Counted from the stretch's first letter, positions 24,132 through 33,689 are shown. The stretch is 64,000 nt of DNA from Nocardiopsis_B mangrovi (GCF_042653925.1 NZ_JBHSFQ010000018.1:62001-126000); one strand, 5' to 3'. Notes: a model not told the origin generated them from the letters alone. Translations and numbers: made by a program.

Positions 24132-25673
24132 ATGCCTACGTGGGTCCGAACCTCCGCCAGGGCCGCGTTGCTGACAGCCGGCTTCGTCGCCCTGGGCGCG
24201 GGGGTCTCCTACGCCGACAGCAGCCCCAGTACCTCTGGGAACGGCTCGCTGCTGGGCGGCAACCAGCTGCTCGCCGACCTGGACGTGCCCGTCAACGCCG
24301 CAGGAAACGCCATCGGCGTGCTCGGCAACGCCGGCGCCTCCGCCGATCGCACGGCGGCGCTGGTCGCCGAGTCCACCGAGGAGGTCAGCACCTCCGGCAA
24401 CGGTTCGCTGCTCGGCGGCAACCAGGCCGTCATCGACGCCGACGTCCCCGTCAACGCCGTGGGCAACGCCATCGCGGTGCTGGGCAACGCGGGTGCCGAC
24501 GCCGACTCGTCCGGCGCGGCGGTCGTCGAAGAGGACGACCACCACCACGACCACCACCACGGCCACCACCATGGCCACCACGGCCACGGCCACGAGGGCG
24601 GCCCCGAGCGCCTGCACGACCGCGCCGAGAGCACCGAGCGCGAGCACCAGCTGAGCGACGCCGACGTGCTCGCCCAGGTCGACAGCGCACTGGCGACCAC
24701 CGAGTACACGGTCGCCCAGCTGGCGCCCAAGCCCCCGGTGTTCCAGGGCGGCGACTACGTCACCCACCAGTCCGCCCCCGCCGCACCCACCACCGATCTG
24801 TCCTCGATCGCCGAGGCCGCCAGCGGCCTCACGCGCCCGCTGGAGATCCAGCCCGGCGCGCTGCAGGCCGGGCCGACGGCGCCCCAGTCGGCGCCCGCCG
24901 AGCAGGGGACCGCGGAGGTCGTCCGCCAGTCGGCGCCCGGCCACCACGGCCACGGACACGAGGGCCACCACGGCCACGACGGCCGCGAGGTCTCCACGAG
25001 CGGCAACGCGTCGCTCCTGGGCGGCAACCAGGCCGTCATCGACGCCGACGTCCCGGTGAACCTCGCGGGTAACGCCATCGGCGCGATCGGGAGCGCGGGC
25101 GCGTCCGCCGATCGCACGGCGGCGCTGGTCGCCGAGGACGGCGAGGACGTCAGCACCTCCGGCAACGCGTCGCTGCTGGGCGGCAACCAGCTGGTGGCCG
25201 ACCTGGACGTGCCCGTCAACGCCGTCGGCAACGCCATCGCGGTCCTGGGCAACGCCGGCGCCGCGGGGAACGACAGCGGCGCGGCCGTCATCGAGCACCA
25301 GCGCGCGGAGAACGGCGCGGTCCAGAGCAACACCACCGGGGTCGAGCACCACGCCGCCGCGGAGCGCGGCGCGGAGGGCGGGCTGCCCGAGCTGCCCGCG
25401 CCCGCGCTTCCGGCGCCGAAGGTGCGGCCCCTGGCCGCCGAGCAGTCTCCCGCGGCGCCGGCGGCGTCGCAGCCGCAGGGCACCAACGAGCTGGGCCTGC
25501 CGGAAGTGGCGCTGGAGGACGTGCCCGTGGTGCGGACGCTGCCCGCCCCGACGCCCGAGGCGGTGGCCGGGCAGGCGCGCATGCTGTCGGGCGAGCTGTC
25601 CGGGCTCGCCGACGCCACCGAGGGCCAGGACGCGGACCCGTTGGGGCCGGTCACCGGCGCCCTGGGTCTGTAG
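24132..25673 (+). CDS. Cysteine-free four-repeat chaplin-like protein with His-rich linkers
   Basis: 513 residues with a signal peptide (to about 28, GAGVSYADS). Four chaplin-type repeats lie at about 34-72, 86-128, 286-325 and 339-380, each with STSGN-SLLGGNQ, DVPVN and GNAI-LGNAGA, but every cysteine of the chaplin domain is replaced, mostly by Ala or Val. Two His-rich stretches sit between them: 137-154 (HHHDHHHGHHHGHHGHGH) and 271-282. The end is Ala/Pro-rich and has no LPxTG or membrane helix, so it should be released or bound to the other surface proteins. The His clusters suggest metal or pH sensing in assembly, which is inference. ATG 24132 follows GAAAGGA by 8 bases. Confidence 0.75.
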   Translation: MPTWVRTSARAALLTAGFVALGAGVSYADSSPSTSGNGSLLGGNQLLADLDVPVNAAGNAIGVLGNAGASADRTAALVAESTEEVSTSGNGSLLGGNQAVIDADVPVNAVGNAIAVLGNAGADADSSGAAVVEEDDHHHDHHHGHHHGHHGHGHEGGPERLHDRAESTEREHQLSDADVLAQVDSALATTEYTVAQLAPKPPVFQGGDYVTHQSAPAAPTTDLSSIAEAASGLTRPLEIQPGALQAGPTAPQSAPAEQGTAEVVRQSAPGHHGHGHEGHHGHDGREVSTSGNASLLGGNQAVIDADVPVNLAGNAIGAIGSAGASADRTAALVAEDGEDVSTSGNASLLGGNQLVADLDVPVNAVGNAIAVLGNAGAAGNDSGAAVIEHQRAENGAVQSNTTGVEHHAAAERGAEGGLPELPAPALPAPKVRPLAAEQSPAAPAASQPQGTNELGLPEVALEDVPVVRTLPAPTPEAVAGQARMLSGELSGLADATEGQDADPLGPVTGALGL

Positions 25674-25854
25674 CCGGGCCGCACGACTTCCACGGTGATC
25701 CGGGAGGACACGCCGACCGTGCTGGTCACACGGTTTGCGAGGGCCTCTACGGGTCACCTGGATAACGCAGTGCCGCCGGGCTCCTTCGGGGCGCGGGATG
25801 GGCACGGCGGAGTGGGAAACCGGTGCGCGGTGCGCCGGCCCGTCGCCTCGAAGT

Positions 25855-26136
25855 CAATGGTCGTGGTGGACTCTCGGCGGGGTGACGGGTTCGGCGGCCG
25901 TGCCGCCGGACGCAGGATCGAGCAGTACCCGCGGTAACACGCGGTATCGGAAGTACCAGCAGTACCAGCAGTACCAGCAGTACCAGCAGTACCAGCAGTA
26001 CCAGCAGTACCAGCAGGACGGCGGTAACGCAGTACCCGGCGGCACGCAGGCGCCGCCGGCCAGGGAGCAGTCGAAGCAGGGACCGGCACGCGGGCCGGAC
26101 GCCCGCTTCCCCGCTGACAATGGTCGTGGTGGACTC
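25855..26136. repeat. 19-bp direct repeat flanking the VNTR region
   Basis: CAATGGTCGTGGTGGACTC occurs at 25855-25873 and again at 26118-26136. The copies bracket the 9-bp VNTR. This could be a small duplicated intergenic cassette; no gene is supportable anywhere in the 25674-26292 gap. Confidence 0.65.
25952..26014. repeat. Seven-copy 9-bp tandem repeat (AGTACCAGC)7
   Basis: Seven perfect copies of AGTACCAGC with no interruption. Frames through it would encode Gln-Tyr-Gln or Trp-Tyr-Cys repeats but have no flanking conserved protein or ribosome site, so it is taken as an intergenic VNTR. Confidence 0.9.
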
Positions 26137-26176
26137 AGCGCGGGGCGGCGGGTGTGACGACCGTGACGCCGACACA

Positions 26177-26210
26177 GCGGGTCCCCCCGGAATATTCCGG
26201 GGGGACCCGC
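26177..26210. terminator. Perfect 34-bp palindrome
   Basis: GCGGGTCCCCCCGGAAT is followed directly by its exact inverse, centred on AATATT. It lies between the VNTR region and the end of the minus-strand DUF5703 gene, 83 bases past that gene's stop, and is most likely its terminator. Confidence 0.65.
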
Positions 26211-26292
26211 CGCTTGCTGTCAGGGGACGGGCGTTGCCCGCCCGGCCGCCGGTCGGAGCGGCGCGACCCGGCACGGTAGTCTGTGTCGGAAA

Positions 26293-26478
26293 TCACATTA
26301 TGCGGAGTTGGCGGATGATCTTGCGGCGCAGGGTAATGAGCCGGCTGCCATCCGGGTAGAGCCGCACACGGGCGAGCTCCCATCTCCCGTACTCGGCGTG
26401 TTCGGTCAGGGCCTGGCGGGCGGAGCCGCGTGAGGTGCCTCTCGGAAGCCGCAGCTCCCGGTATTCGTACTCGAGCAT
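26293..26478 (-). CDS. DUF5703 family small protein
   Basis: A 61-residue protein beginning MLEYEYRELRLPRGTSRGSA and continuing LTEHAEYGRWELARVRLYPDG, ending RRKIIRQLRIM. This matches the conserved actinobacterial DUF5703 family (YEYR, RGxSR, EHAEYGxWEL, RLYPDGxR). The function is unknown; the small, basic, strand-helix-strand pattern suggests a compact cytosolic fold. It is transcribed away from topA. Confidence 0.85.
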   Translation of the reverse strand: MLEYEYRELRLPRGTSRGSARQALTEHAEYGRWELARVRLYPDGSRLITLRRKIIRQLRIM

Positions 26479-26721
26479 TGCGCTTATTCTGCGACTGCCG
26501 ACGGGGTTCGTGCCATAGCGTTCGTACAGGTGGGTTACCAGCGTGACGCAGACGGGGAAATTCCATGGGTCCCCCTTGGGGCCGTCCGGCCGTTTCGACC
26601 GCGCCGCTCGGGAAGCGAACGCCGAAGTCGTCGGTTACCGTCAGTTGCTGGGGGACCGATGGCTCGCGGTCCGGTAGATCGTCGCACAGAGACAGCACAA
26701 GGCTAGATGTAGGGGAAGAGC

Positions 26722-29532
26722 GTGCCACCCAAGAAGGGCAGCGTCGGCGAGAACGGCTCGAAGGAAACGGGACACAAGGGCGGCGGCAACCGCCTGGTCA
26801 TCGTCGAGTCGCCGGCCAAGGCCAAGACCATCGCCGGCTACCTCGGCCGGGGATACGTCGTGGAGTCCAGCATCGGCCACATCCGCGACCTCCCCAACAA
26901 GGCCGCGGAGATCCCGGCCCGGTACAAGGGCGAACCCTGGGCGCGGCTGGGAGTCAACGTCGACAACGCCTTCGAGCCGCTCTACGTCATCAACTCCGAC
27001 AAGAAGGCGCACGTCAAGAAGCTCAAGGAGCTGATGGCCGACGCCGACGAGCTCTACCTCGCGACGGATGAGGACCGCGAGGGCGAGGCGATCGCCTGGC
27101 ACCTGCGTGAAGAGCTCAACCCGAAGATCCCGGTCAAGCGCATGGTGTTCAACGAGATCACCAAGGACGCCATCCGGCGCGCCGCGGAGAACACCCGCGA
27201 CCTCAACCTGCGCCTGGTCAACGCCCAGGAGACCCGCCGTATCCTCGACCGCCTCTACGGCTACGAGGTGTCCCCGGTGCTGTGGAAGAAGGTCATGCCG
27301 AAGCTCTCGGCCGGCCGGGTGCAGTCGGTGGCGACCCGCCTGGTCGTCGAGCGCGAGCGGGAGCGCATCGCGTTCACGTCGGCCGAGTACTGGGGCCTCA
27401 AGGCGGTCTTCGACGCCATGGGCGGGGCTCCGGCCGAGGACCCCTCCACGTTCGTCGCGCACCTGGTGTCGGTCGACGGCGCCCGCGTGGCCGTGGGCCG
27501 CGACTTCACCGCCCAGGGCGTCCTGCGCTCGACCGAGGGCATGCTGCACCTCGACGAGTCCGCCGCCCGGGCGCTGTCCGCCCGCCTCGAAGGCGCCGCC
27601 TACGCCGTGCGGTCGGTCGAGCGCAAGCCCTACAAGCGCTCGCCCTACGCCCCGTTCCGCACCACCACCCTCCAGCAGGAGGCGTCCCGCAAGCTCAACC
27701 TGTCGGCGAAGCAGACCATGCAGGTGGCGCAGCGGCTCTACGAGAACGGCTTCATCACCTACATGCGTACCGACAGCACCACGCTGTCGGACAGCGCCGT
27801 CGCCGCGGCCCGCGACCAGGCGGCCCGCCTGTACGGCGCCGACCACGTGCCCGCCAAGCCGCGCGTCTACGCCAGCAAGGTCAAGAACGCGCAGGAGGCC
27901 CACGAGGCGATCCGCCCCGCCGGCGACTCCTTCCGCACGCCCGCCGAGACCGGGCTGAGCGGCGCGGAGTTCCGGCTCTACGAACTGATCTGGAAGCGCA
28001 CCGTCGCCTCGCAGATGAAGGACGCCGTCGGCGAGTCCGTCACGGTGCGGGTCGCCGGCACCTCCAGCACGGGCGAGCTGGCCGAGTTCACCGCCACCGG
28101 CAAGATCATCACCTTCCACGGGTTCCTCAAGGCCTACGTCGAGGGCGCCGACGACCCCAACGCCGAACTCGACGACCGCGAGCGCCGGCTGCCCCCGGTC
28201 GACGAGGGCGACCCGCTCAAGGCCGAGCAGATCGAGGCCGAGGGCCACAGCACCCGCCCGCCGGCGCGCTACACCGAGGCCAGCCTGGTCAAGGAGCTGG
28301 AGGACCGCGAGATCGGCCGGCCCTCCACCTACGCGTCGATCATCGGCACCATCCTCGACCGCGGCTACGTGTTCAAGAAGGGCTCGGCGCTGGTGCCGTC
28401 CTTCCTGGCGTTCGCCGTGGTGCAGCTGCTGGAGCGGCACTTCGGCAACCTGGTCGACTACGACTTCACCGCGCGCATGGAGGACATGCTCGACGACATC
28501 GCGCGCGGCGAGACCGAGAGCGTGCCGTGGCTGCGCCGCTTCTACTTCGGCTCGGGCGGGGAGACCGGCCTCAAGGAGCTGGTCGGCGACCAGCTCGGCG
28601 AGATCGACCCCAAGGAGGTCAGCTCCTTCCCGCTGCCCGGTACCGACATCATGATCCGGGTCGGCCGCTACGGCCCCTACATGGAGCGCGACGGAGCGCG
28701 GGTGAACGTGCCCGAGGACCTCGCCCCCGATGAACTGACCGAGGAGAAGGCCGAGGAGCTGTTCGCCCAGCCCAGCGGCGACCGCGAACTGGGCACCGAC
28801 CCGGAGACCGGGCGCGCGGTCGTGGCGCGCAACGGCCGGTTCGGCCCCTATGTCACCGAGGTCCTGGAGGAGCCCGCCGCCGATGCCGAGGGCAAGCCCA
28901 AGGCGAAGTCGAAGGCGGCGGTGAAGCCGCGCACCGGGTCGCTGCTGAAGTCGATGTCCCTCGACACCGTCACCCTTGAGGACGCGCTGAAGCTGCTGTC
29001 GCTGCCGCGCGTGGTCGGCGAGATCGACGGCGAGCCTGTCACCGCCCAGAACGGCCGGTTCGGGCCGTACCTGAAGAAGGGCACCGACAGCCGCTCGCTG
29101 GAGACCGAGGAGCAGATGTTCACGGTCACCATTGACGAGGCCAAGGAGATCTTCGCCAAGCCCAAGCAGCGGGGGCGCCGCGCCGCGGCCTCGGCCCCGC
29201 TGCGCGAGCTGGGCAAGGACGTCGCCACCGGCAGCCCGATGGTCATCAAGGACGGCAGATTCGGGCCCTACGTGACCGACGGGGAGACCAACGCCTCACT
29301 GCGCAAGGGCGACGAGGTCGCGTCGATCACGGACGAGCGCGCGTCGGAGCTGCTGGCCGAGCGCAGGGCCAAGGCCCCCGCCAAGCAGACCGCCGCGAAG
29401 AAGGCGCCGGCCAAGAAGCCGGCGGCGAAGAAGACCGCCGCGAAGTCCGCCGCGTCCGGCACCGCCAAGGCCGGCGGGGCGAGAAGGACGGCCTCCTCCA
29501 GGTCGGCGAAGGACGGCACGCCCAAGTCGTAG
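26722..29532 (+). CDS. topA: DNA topoisomerase I
   Basis: 936 residues of a type IA topoisomerase, which relaxes negative supercoils by passing one strand through a transient nick. It has the TOPRIM start LVIVESPAKAKTIAGYLG, DEDREGEAIAWHL, and the catalytic tyrosine at about residue 347 in GFITYMRTDS. The C-terminal zinc fingers of the enterobacterial enzyme are replaced by repeated Gly/Arg/Phe-Gly-Pro-Tyr modules (NGRFGPY recurs four times), and the last ~60 residues are a Lys/Ala-rich tail (AKKAPAKKPAAKKTAAK), both typical of actinobacterial TopA. GTG 26722 follows AGGGGAAG by about 6 bases. Confidence 0.97.
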   Translation: MPPKKGSVGENGSKETGHKGGGNRLVIVESPAKAKTIAGYLGRGYVVESSIGHIRDLPNKAAEIPARYKGEPWARLGVNVDNAFEPLYVINSDKKAHVKKLKELMADADELYLATDEDREGEAIAWHLREELNPKIPVKRMVFNEITKDAIRRAAENTRDLNLRLVNAQETRRILDRLYGYEVSPVLWKKVMPKLSAGRVQSVATRLVVERERERIAFTSAEYWGLKAVFDAMGGAPAEDPSTFVAHLVSVDGARVAVGRDFTAQGVLRSTEGMLHLDESAARALSARLEGAAYAVRSVERKPYKRSPYAPFRTTTLQQEASRKLNLSAKQTMQVAQRLYENGFITYMRTDSTTLSDSAVAAARDQAARLYGADHVPAKPRVYASKVKNAQEAHEAIRPAGDSFRTPAETGLSGAEFRLYELIWKRTVASQMKDAVGESVTVRVAGTSSTGELAEFTATGKIITFHGFLKAYVEGADDPNAELDDRERRLPPVDEGDPLKAEQIEAEGHSTRPPARYTEASLVKELEDREIGRPSTYASIIGTILDRGYVFKKGSALVPSFLAFAVVQLLERHFGNLVDYDFTARMEDMLDDIARGETESVPWLRRFYFGSGGETGLKELVGDQLGEIDPKEVSSFPLPGTDIMIRVGRYGPYMERDGARVNVPEDLAPDELTEEKAEELFAQPSGDRELGTDPETGRAVVARNGRFGPYVTEVLEEPAADAEGKPKAKSKAAVKPRTGSLLKSMSLDTVTLEDALKLLSLPRVVGEIDGEPVTAQNGRFGPYLKKGTDSRSLETEEQMFTVTIDEAKEIFAKPKQRGRRAAASAPLRELGKDVATGSPMVIKDGRFGPYVTDGETNASLRKGDEVASITDERASELLAERRAKAPAKQTAAKKAPAKKPAAKKTAAKSAASGTAKAGGARRTASSRSAKDGTPKS

Positions 29533-29597
29533 CCCCGTTCCCGGGCACCGGCCGCCGCTCTCCGCGGACGGCCGCCCCGGGGGCCCGGGGCCCGCGT

Positions 29598-29619
29598 CCT
29601 CGGGCGGCGCCGCCCGAGG
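29598..29619 (+). terminator. 22-bp GC palindrome after topA
   Basis: CCTCGGGCGGC is followed by its exact inverse, 66 bases after the topA stop. The remaining ~430 bp to the next gene show no supportable gene. Confidence 0.5.
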
Positions 29620-30044
29620 GCCCGTCCGCTGCGGCCGTTCACCGTTTTCGCCCGCCGCCCGTCCGCCGCTCCGCTCGCGGGGTGTCTTCGGGCGGGGTCG
29701 TGTGCGCTCGCCTGGTGCACGGGGTCGCAGGTCAGCGCTTCGCGGGCGGGGGAACGCCCACTCCGCCCGTTCGCTCCGCCCGCGCGCGGGGGGTGGCGCT
29801 ATCGTCCGCCCGGCAGTACAGTTCCGCGGACATAGGATCCGCGGACGCGGCGGTCGCCGCCTCCTTACGAGCCGGGGCGGGCCCGCCCCGATGCGTCGCG
29901 GATCACCCCAGGTCCATCCCGATGACGGCCCTCGCGCCCCGCCCGGGACCATCCCCTCCGCCGGGTGACGCGCCCGTCTCCGCCCCCGTCCCGCAACCCC
30001 GTCCGCACGCCGTTCTAGACCGGAACCGTCGATAACCTTTCGCT

Positions 30045-32342
30045 ATGAGCAGATCTGCACCCCTAGGAGCGCCGGGCGAGGCGCGCAGTGTCCTTGCGAA
30101 CAAGCCGTTCCGCCGCCTGTGGATCTCGCTGTCGCTCTCCAGCCTCGGCGACTGGCTCAGCCTGCTGGCCTTGATCTCGCTGGCCACGATCCTCACGCAG
30201 GACTCCGCCCCCCTGGTCCAGTACTTCGCCGTCAGCGGCGTCGTGGCCCTCAAGCTCGCCCCCCCGATCGTGCTCAGCCCCCTGGCGGGGCTGCTCGTCG
30301 ACCGCGTCGACCGCCGGCTGACCATGGTCGTCGGCCACGTCCTGCGCGGCCTCCTCTACATCTCCATCCCGATCGTCGGCGAACTGTGGTGGCTGCTCGC
30401 CGCCACCTTCCTGGCCGAGGTCGCCGCCCTGTTCTGGGCCCCGGCCAAGGACGCCACCGTCCCCGGCCTCGTGCCGAAGAAGCAGCTGGCGCAGGCCGAG
30501 AAGGTCAGCCTGCTGAGCACCTACGGCGCCGCTCCGGTGGCGGCCGGGCTGTTCGCGGTGCTGGCGTCGGTCAGCTCCCTGCTCGGCGGGCTGATCCCGT
30601 CGATGGGGTCGCCCGAGGCCGACGTCGCCCTCTACATCAACGGTGTCATGTTCTTCGCGGCCGCGGCCGTCGTCTGGGGGGTGCCGGTCCCCAAGCGGGA
30701 GGCCCCCGCCTCCGCCGCCCCCGCGGCCCCGGCACCGGCCGCGCCTCCGGCGCCGCAGGTCCCCTTCGACGACCCCAACGCCCGTACCGCGCCCATCCCC
30801 GACCCCAACGCCCGCACGGCGGAGATCCCCGCCTCCGGCGACCCGATCGCGGCCACCGTCGAGACGCCGGTGCTGCCCGACCCGGCCGAGCTGGCCGCCG
30901 AGCAGGCCAGGGCCAAGGCCGCCGCCAAGGCGGAGTGGCAGAAGAACCGCTTCCGGCCCGAGAACGTGCTCCGCACCCTCTGGGAGGGCCGGCGCTACGC
31001 CAAGGCCGCCCCGCTGGTGCGCGGGCTGCTCCTGGGCATGCTGGCCGCGTTCGCCGCGGGCGGCGCGGTGGTCGGTGTGGCCCGTGTGCTCGTCGAGCGC
31101 CTGGGCGCCGGCAACGCCGGGTTCGGCGTGCTCTTCTGCGCGGTCTCCGCCGGGATGGCCTTCGGCGTGTTCGCCGGCCCGCGGGTCCTGCGCGACTTCA
31201 GCCGGCGCCGGCTGTTCGGCCTGAGCATCGGTGTCTCGGGCGTGGCCCTGCTGTTCGCCGGGCTCATCCCCGACGTGGTGATGGCGGCCGTGCTGACCTT
31301 CGTCGTCGGTGCCGGCGCGGGTATCGCCTGGGCGATCGGCCTGGCGATCCTGGGCCACGAGGTCGAGGACGACTCGCGCGACCGCGCCTTCGGGTTCCTG
31401 CACGCCGCGGCGCGTGTGGTGCTGCTGGTGTCGGCGGCGGTCGGCCCGCTGGTCGCCGGAGTCATCGGCGACCACGGGTTCCAGGTGGGCGAGCTCGCCT
31501 ACGACTTCTTCGGCACCGCCGCGGTGCTCATCATCGCCGCGCTGCTGACGCTGGCCGTGGCGTTCGTCTCCTACCGGCAGGTGGCCGAGGAGACCGAGGT
31601 CCCGCTGTTCACCGAGCTGGTCGCCGCGCTGCGCGGCGTTCCGGTGGCCACCGAGAAGGACGAGGAGCGGCTTCCGGGCACCTTCATCGTCCTGGAGGGC
31701 GGCGAGGGCGCCGGCAAGTCCACCCAGGCCGGCCAGCTGGCCGTGTGGCTGCGCGACGAGGGCTTCGAGGTGGTCGCCACCCGCGAACCGGGGTCGACCA
31801 AGCTCGGCATGCGGCTGCGCGCGCTCCTGCTCGACAAGGAGCACACGGGCATGTCGCCGCGGGCCGAGGCCCTGCTGTACGCGGCCGACCGGGCCGACCA
31901 CGTCGGCGAGGTCATCCTGCCCGCGCTGCGCCGCGGCGCCATCGTGATCAGCGACCGCTACATCGACTCCACGCTGGCCTACCAGGGGGCCGGCCGTGAG
32001 CTCGACTCCGCCGAGATCGAGCGGGTCAACACCTGGGCCACCGACGGCCTCATTCCGCACCTGACCGTTCTGCTGGACGTCCCGCCGGACGAGGGCCTGG
32101 CCCGCCTGGGCGGGTCCACCGACCGCATCGAGTCGGAGTCCGCGGAGTTCCACACCCGGGTGCGCAAGGGCTTCCGGGAGCTGGCCGAGCGCGACTCCGG
32201 CCGCTATCTCGTGCTCGACGCCCGTGAGCCGCAGGAGCAGATCCTCCGCGAGATCCAGCGGCGGGTCCGCCCGCTGCTGCCCGACCCGGTCCCGCAGGAC
32301 GCCGAGGCGATCACCGGGATGATGCCGATCATCAGGGACTGA
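30045..32342 (+). CDS. tmk: MFS transporter-thymidylate kinase fusion
   Basis: 765 residues. The first ~515 are an MFS-type membrane domain of about 12 helices with a Pro/Ala-rich cytosolic loop near 220-300. From ~545 a complete dTMP kinase follows: P-loop GGEGAGKST (552-560), TREPGSTKLG, the DRY motif in ISDRYIDSTLAYQG, and LLDVPPDEGLARL. The kinase makes dTDP from dTMP for DNA synthesis. This bifunctional arrangement is known in actinobacteria; whether the transporter part moves a nucleoside is unknown. ATG 30045 has no ribosome site, but GATAAC ends about 9 bases upstream, so a leaderless or near-leaderless mRNA is possible. It is followed by holB. Confidence 0.9.
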   Translation: MSRSAPLGAPGEARSVLANKPFRRLWISLSLSSLGDWLSLLALISLATILTQDSAPLVQYFAVSGVVALKLAPPIVLSPLAGLLVDRVDRRLTMVVGHVLRGLLYISIPIVGELWWLLAATFLAEVAALFWAPAKDATVPGLVPKKQLAQAEKVSLLSTYGAAPVAAGLFAVLASVSSLLGGLIPSMGSPEADVALYINGVMFFAAAAVVWGVPVPKREAPASAAPAAPAPAAPPAPQVPFDDPNARTAPIPDPNARTAEIPASGDPIAATVETPVLPDPAELAAEQARAKAAAKAEWQKNRFRPENVLRTLWEGRRYAKAAPLVRGLLLGMLAAFAAGGAVVGVARVLVERLGAGNAGFGVLFCAVSAGMAFGVFAGPRVLRDFSRRRLFGLSIGVSGVALLFAGLIPDVVMAAVLTFVVGAGAGIAWAIGLAILGHEVEDDSRDRAFGFLHAAARVVLLVSAAVGPLVAGVIGDHGFQVGELAYDFFGTAAVLIIAALLTLAVAFVSYRQVAEETEVPLFTELVAALRGVPVATEKDEERLPGTFIVLEGGEGAGKSTQAGQLAVWLRDEGFEVVATREPGSTKLGMRLRALLLDKEHTGMSPRAEALLYAADRADHVGEVILPALRRGAIVISDRYIDSTLAYQGAGRELDSAEIERVNTWATDGLIPHLTVLLDVPPDEGLARLGGSTDRIESESAEFHTRVRKGFRELAERDSGRYLVLDAREPQEQILREIQRRVRPLLPDPVPQDAEAITGMMPIIRD

Positions 32343-32381
32343 CACCGCCCGTCGGGTGCCGATGGCACCTCCGGCACCGCG

Positions 32382-32410
32382 CGCCCCGGGACGGCCACCG
32401 TCCCGGGGCG
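32382..32410 (+). terminator. 13-bp perfect hairpin after tmk
   Basis: CGCCCCGGGACGG and CCGTCCCGGGGCG form a perfect stem with a 3-base loop, 40 bases after the tmk stop. Confidence 0.8.
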
Positions 32411-32519
32411 TTCGCGTTGCCCGGCCGTTCCGGCGGCGCCGCGGATTCCGCCCGTTCCGGGTGTCCCGTCTGCACGGTCGGCCCACGGCCGTCGTCCGTT
32501 CCTCTTATGCTGGGGCACG

Positions 32520-33689
32520 ATGAGCGTCTTCGACGACCTGGTGGGCCAGGACACGGTGGCCGGGCAGCTCGGCGCCGCCGCGGCCGCGGCGGCCGACCGG
32601 CTGGCCGGCGGTTCCGGCGGCGGCATGACCCACGCCTGGCTGTTCACCGGCCCCCCGGGGTCCGGGCGGGCCGAGGCGGCACGGGCCTTCGCCGCCGCCT
32701 TGCAATGCCCCGATGGCGGGTGCGGCCACTGCGACTCCTGCCACCAGGTGCTCGCCGGAACCCACCCCGACGTCCTCTACGTGCGCCCCAGCGGACTGAG
32801 CTTCGGCGTCGACAAGACCCGCGACCTCGTGCTGCGCTCGGCCTCGCGGCCCACCGGCGGGCGGTTCCGGGTGGTGCTGTTCGAGGACGCCGACCGCGCC
32901 ACCGAGGCCGCGTCCAACGCCCTGCTCAAGGCGGTCGAGGAACCGTCCCCGCGCACGGTGTGGCTGCTGTGCACGCCCACCGCCGAGGACCTGCTCGTCA
33001 CCATCCGCTCCCGCTGCCGCCTGGTCACCCTGCGCACCCCGCCCACCCGCGCGGTGGTCGACGCCCTGGTCCGCGACGGCGTCGACCCCGGCACCGCGGC
33101 CGAGGCGGCGCGGGCCGCGGCCGGGCAGGTCGAGCGGGCCCGGCGGCTGGCCACCGATCCCGACGCGCGTGAGCGCCGCTCGGAGGTGCTGTCCATCCCC
33201 GCGCGCCTCGACGGCATCGGCTCCTGCGTGTCGGCCGCGGCGCGCCTGTACGAGCTCGCCGAGTCCGAGGCCAAGGCCATCACCGGGGCACTGGACGACC
33301 AGGAGCGCTCCGACCTCAAGGCGGCGTTCGGGGAGGGCTCCACCGGCAAGGGCGTGGCCAAGGCGGTACGCGGTGCCGCGGGCGCGCTGAAGGACCTGGA
33401 GGAGCGGCAGAAGCGCCGGGCCACCAGGATCAAGCGCGACACCTACGACCTCGCCCTGATGGATCTCGTGGCGTTCTACCGCGATGTGCTGGCGATCCAG
33501 ATGGGCGCCCGCGTGGAACTGTCCACCGGCACCCACGAGGCCGACCTCACCCGGGTCGCGGGCGCCTCGACCCCCCGGGCCACCCTGCGCCGGATCGACG
33601 CGATCATGGAGTGCCGCGGGCGCATCGGCGCCAACGTGCACCCGCAGATCGCCATGGAGGCCATGACCGCGGCGCTGTACCTGGGATGA
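32520..33689 (+). CDS. holB: DNA polymerase III subunit delta'
   Basis: 389 residues of the clamp-loader family. It starts SVFDDLVGQDTVAGQL, has a degenerate Walker A (GPPGSGRAEA, catalytic Lys replaced by Arg), a zinc module (CPDGGCGHCDSC), the lid region SFGVDKTRDLV and the sensor AEDLLVTIRSRC. Delta' is the non-hydrolysing stator of the clamp loader, so the lost Lys fits delta' rather than gamma/tau. It lies downstream of tmk as in other actinobacteria, with a hairpin in the 177-bp gap suggesting its own promoter. Confidence 0.93.
   Translation: MSVFDDLVGQDTVAGQLGAAAAAAADRLAGGSGGGMTHAWLFTGPPGSGRAEAARAFAAALQCPDGGCGHCDSCHQVLAGTHPDVLYVRPSGLSFGVDKTRDLVLRSASRPTGGRFRVVLFEDADRATEAASNALLKAVEEPSPRTVWLLCTPTAEDLLVTIRSRCRLVTLRTPPTRAVVDALVRDGVDPGTAAEAARAAAGQVERARRLATDPDARERRSEVLSIPARLDGIGSCVSAAARLYELAESEAKAITGALDDQERSDLKAAFGEGSTGKGVAKAVRGAAGALKDLEERQKRRATRIKRDTYDLALMDLVAFYRDVLAIQMGARVELSTGTHEADLTRVAGASTPRATLRRIDAIMECRGRIGANVHPQIAMEAMTAALYLG

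Noticed and set aside
25952..26014. CRISPR array
   Set aside because: The unit is a 9-bp back-to-back tandem repeat with no spacers and no cas genes.
26641..28440. Long minus-strand frame opposite topA
   Set aside because: Shadow of a highly biased GC-rich gene; composition is Gly/Val/Arg/Leu with no family match.
30063..32486. 807-codon minus-strand frame opposite the MFS-tmk gene
   Set aside because: Antisense shadow; His/Gln/Arg-rich and without motifs.
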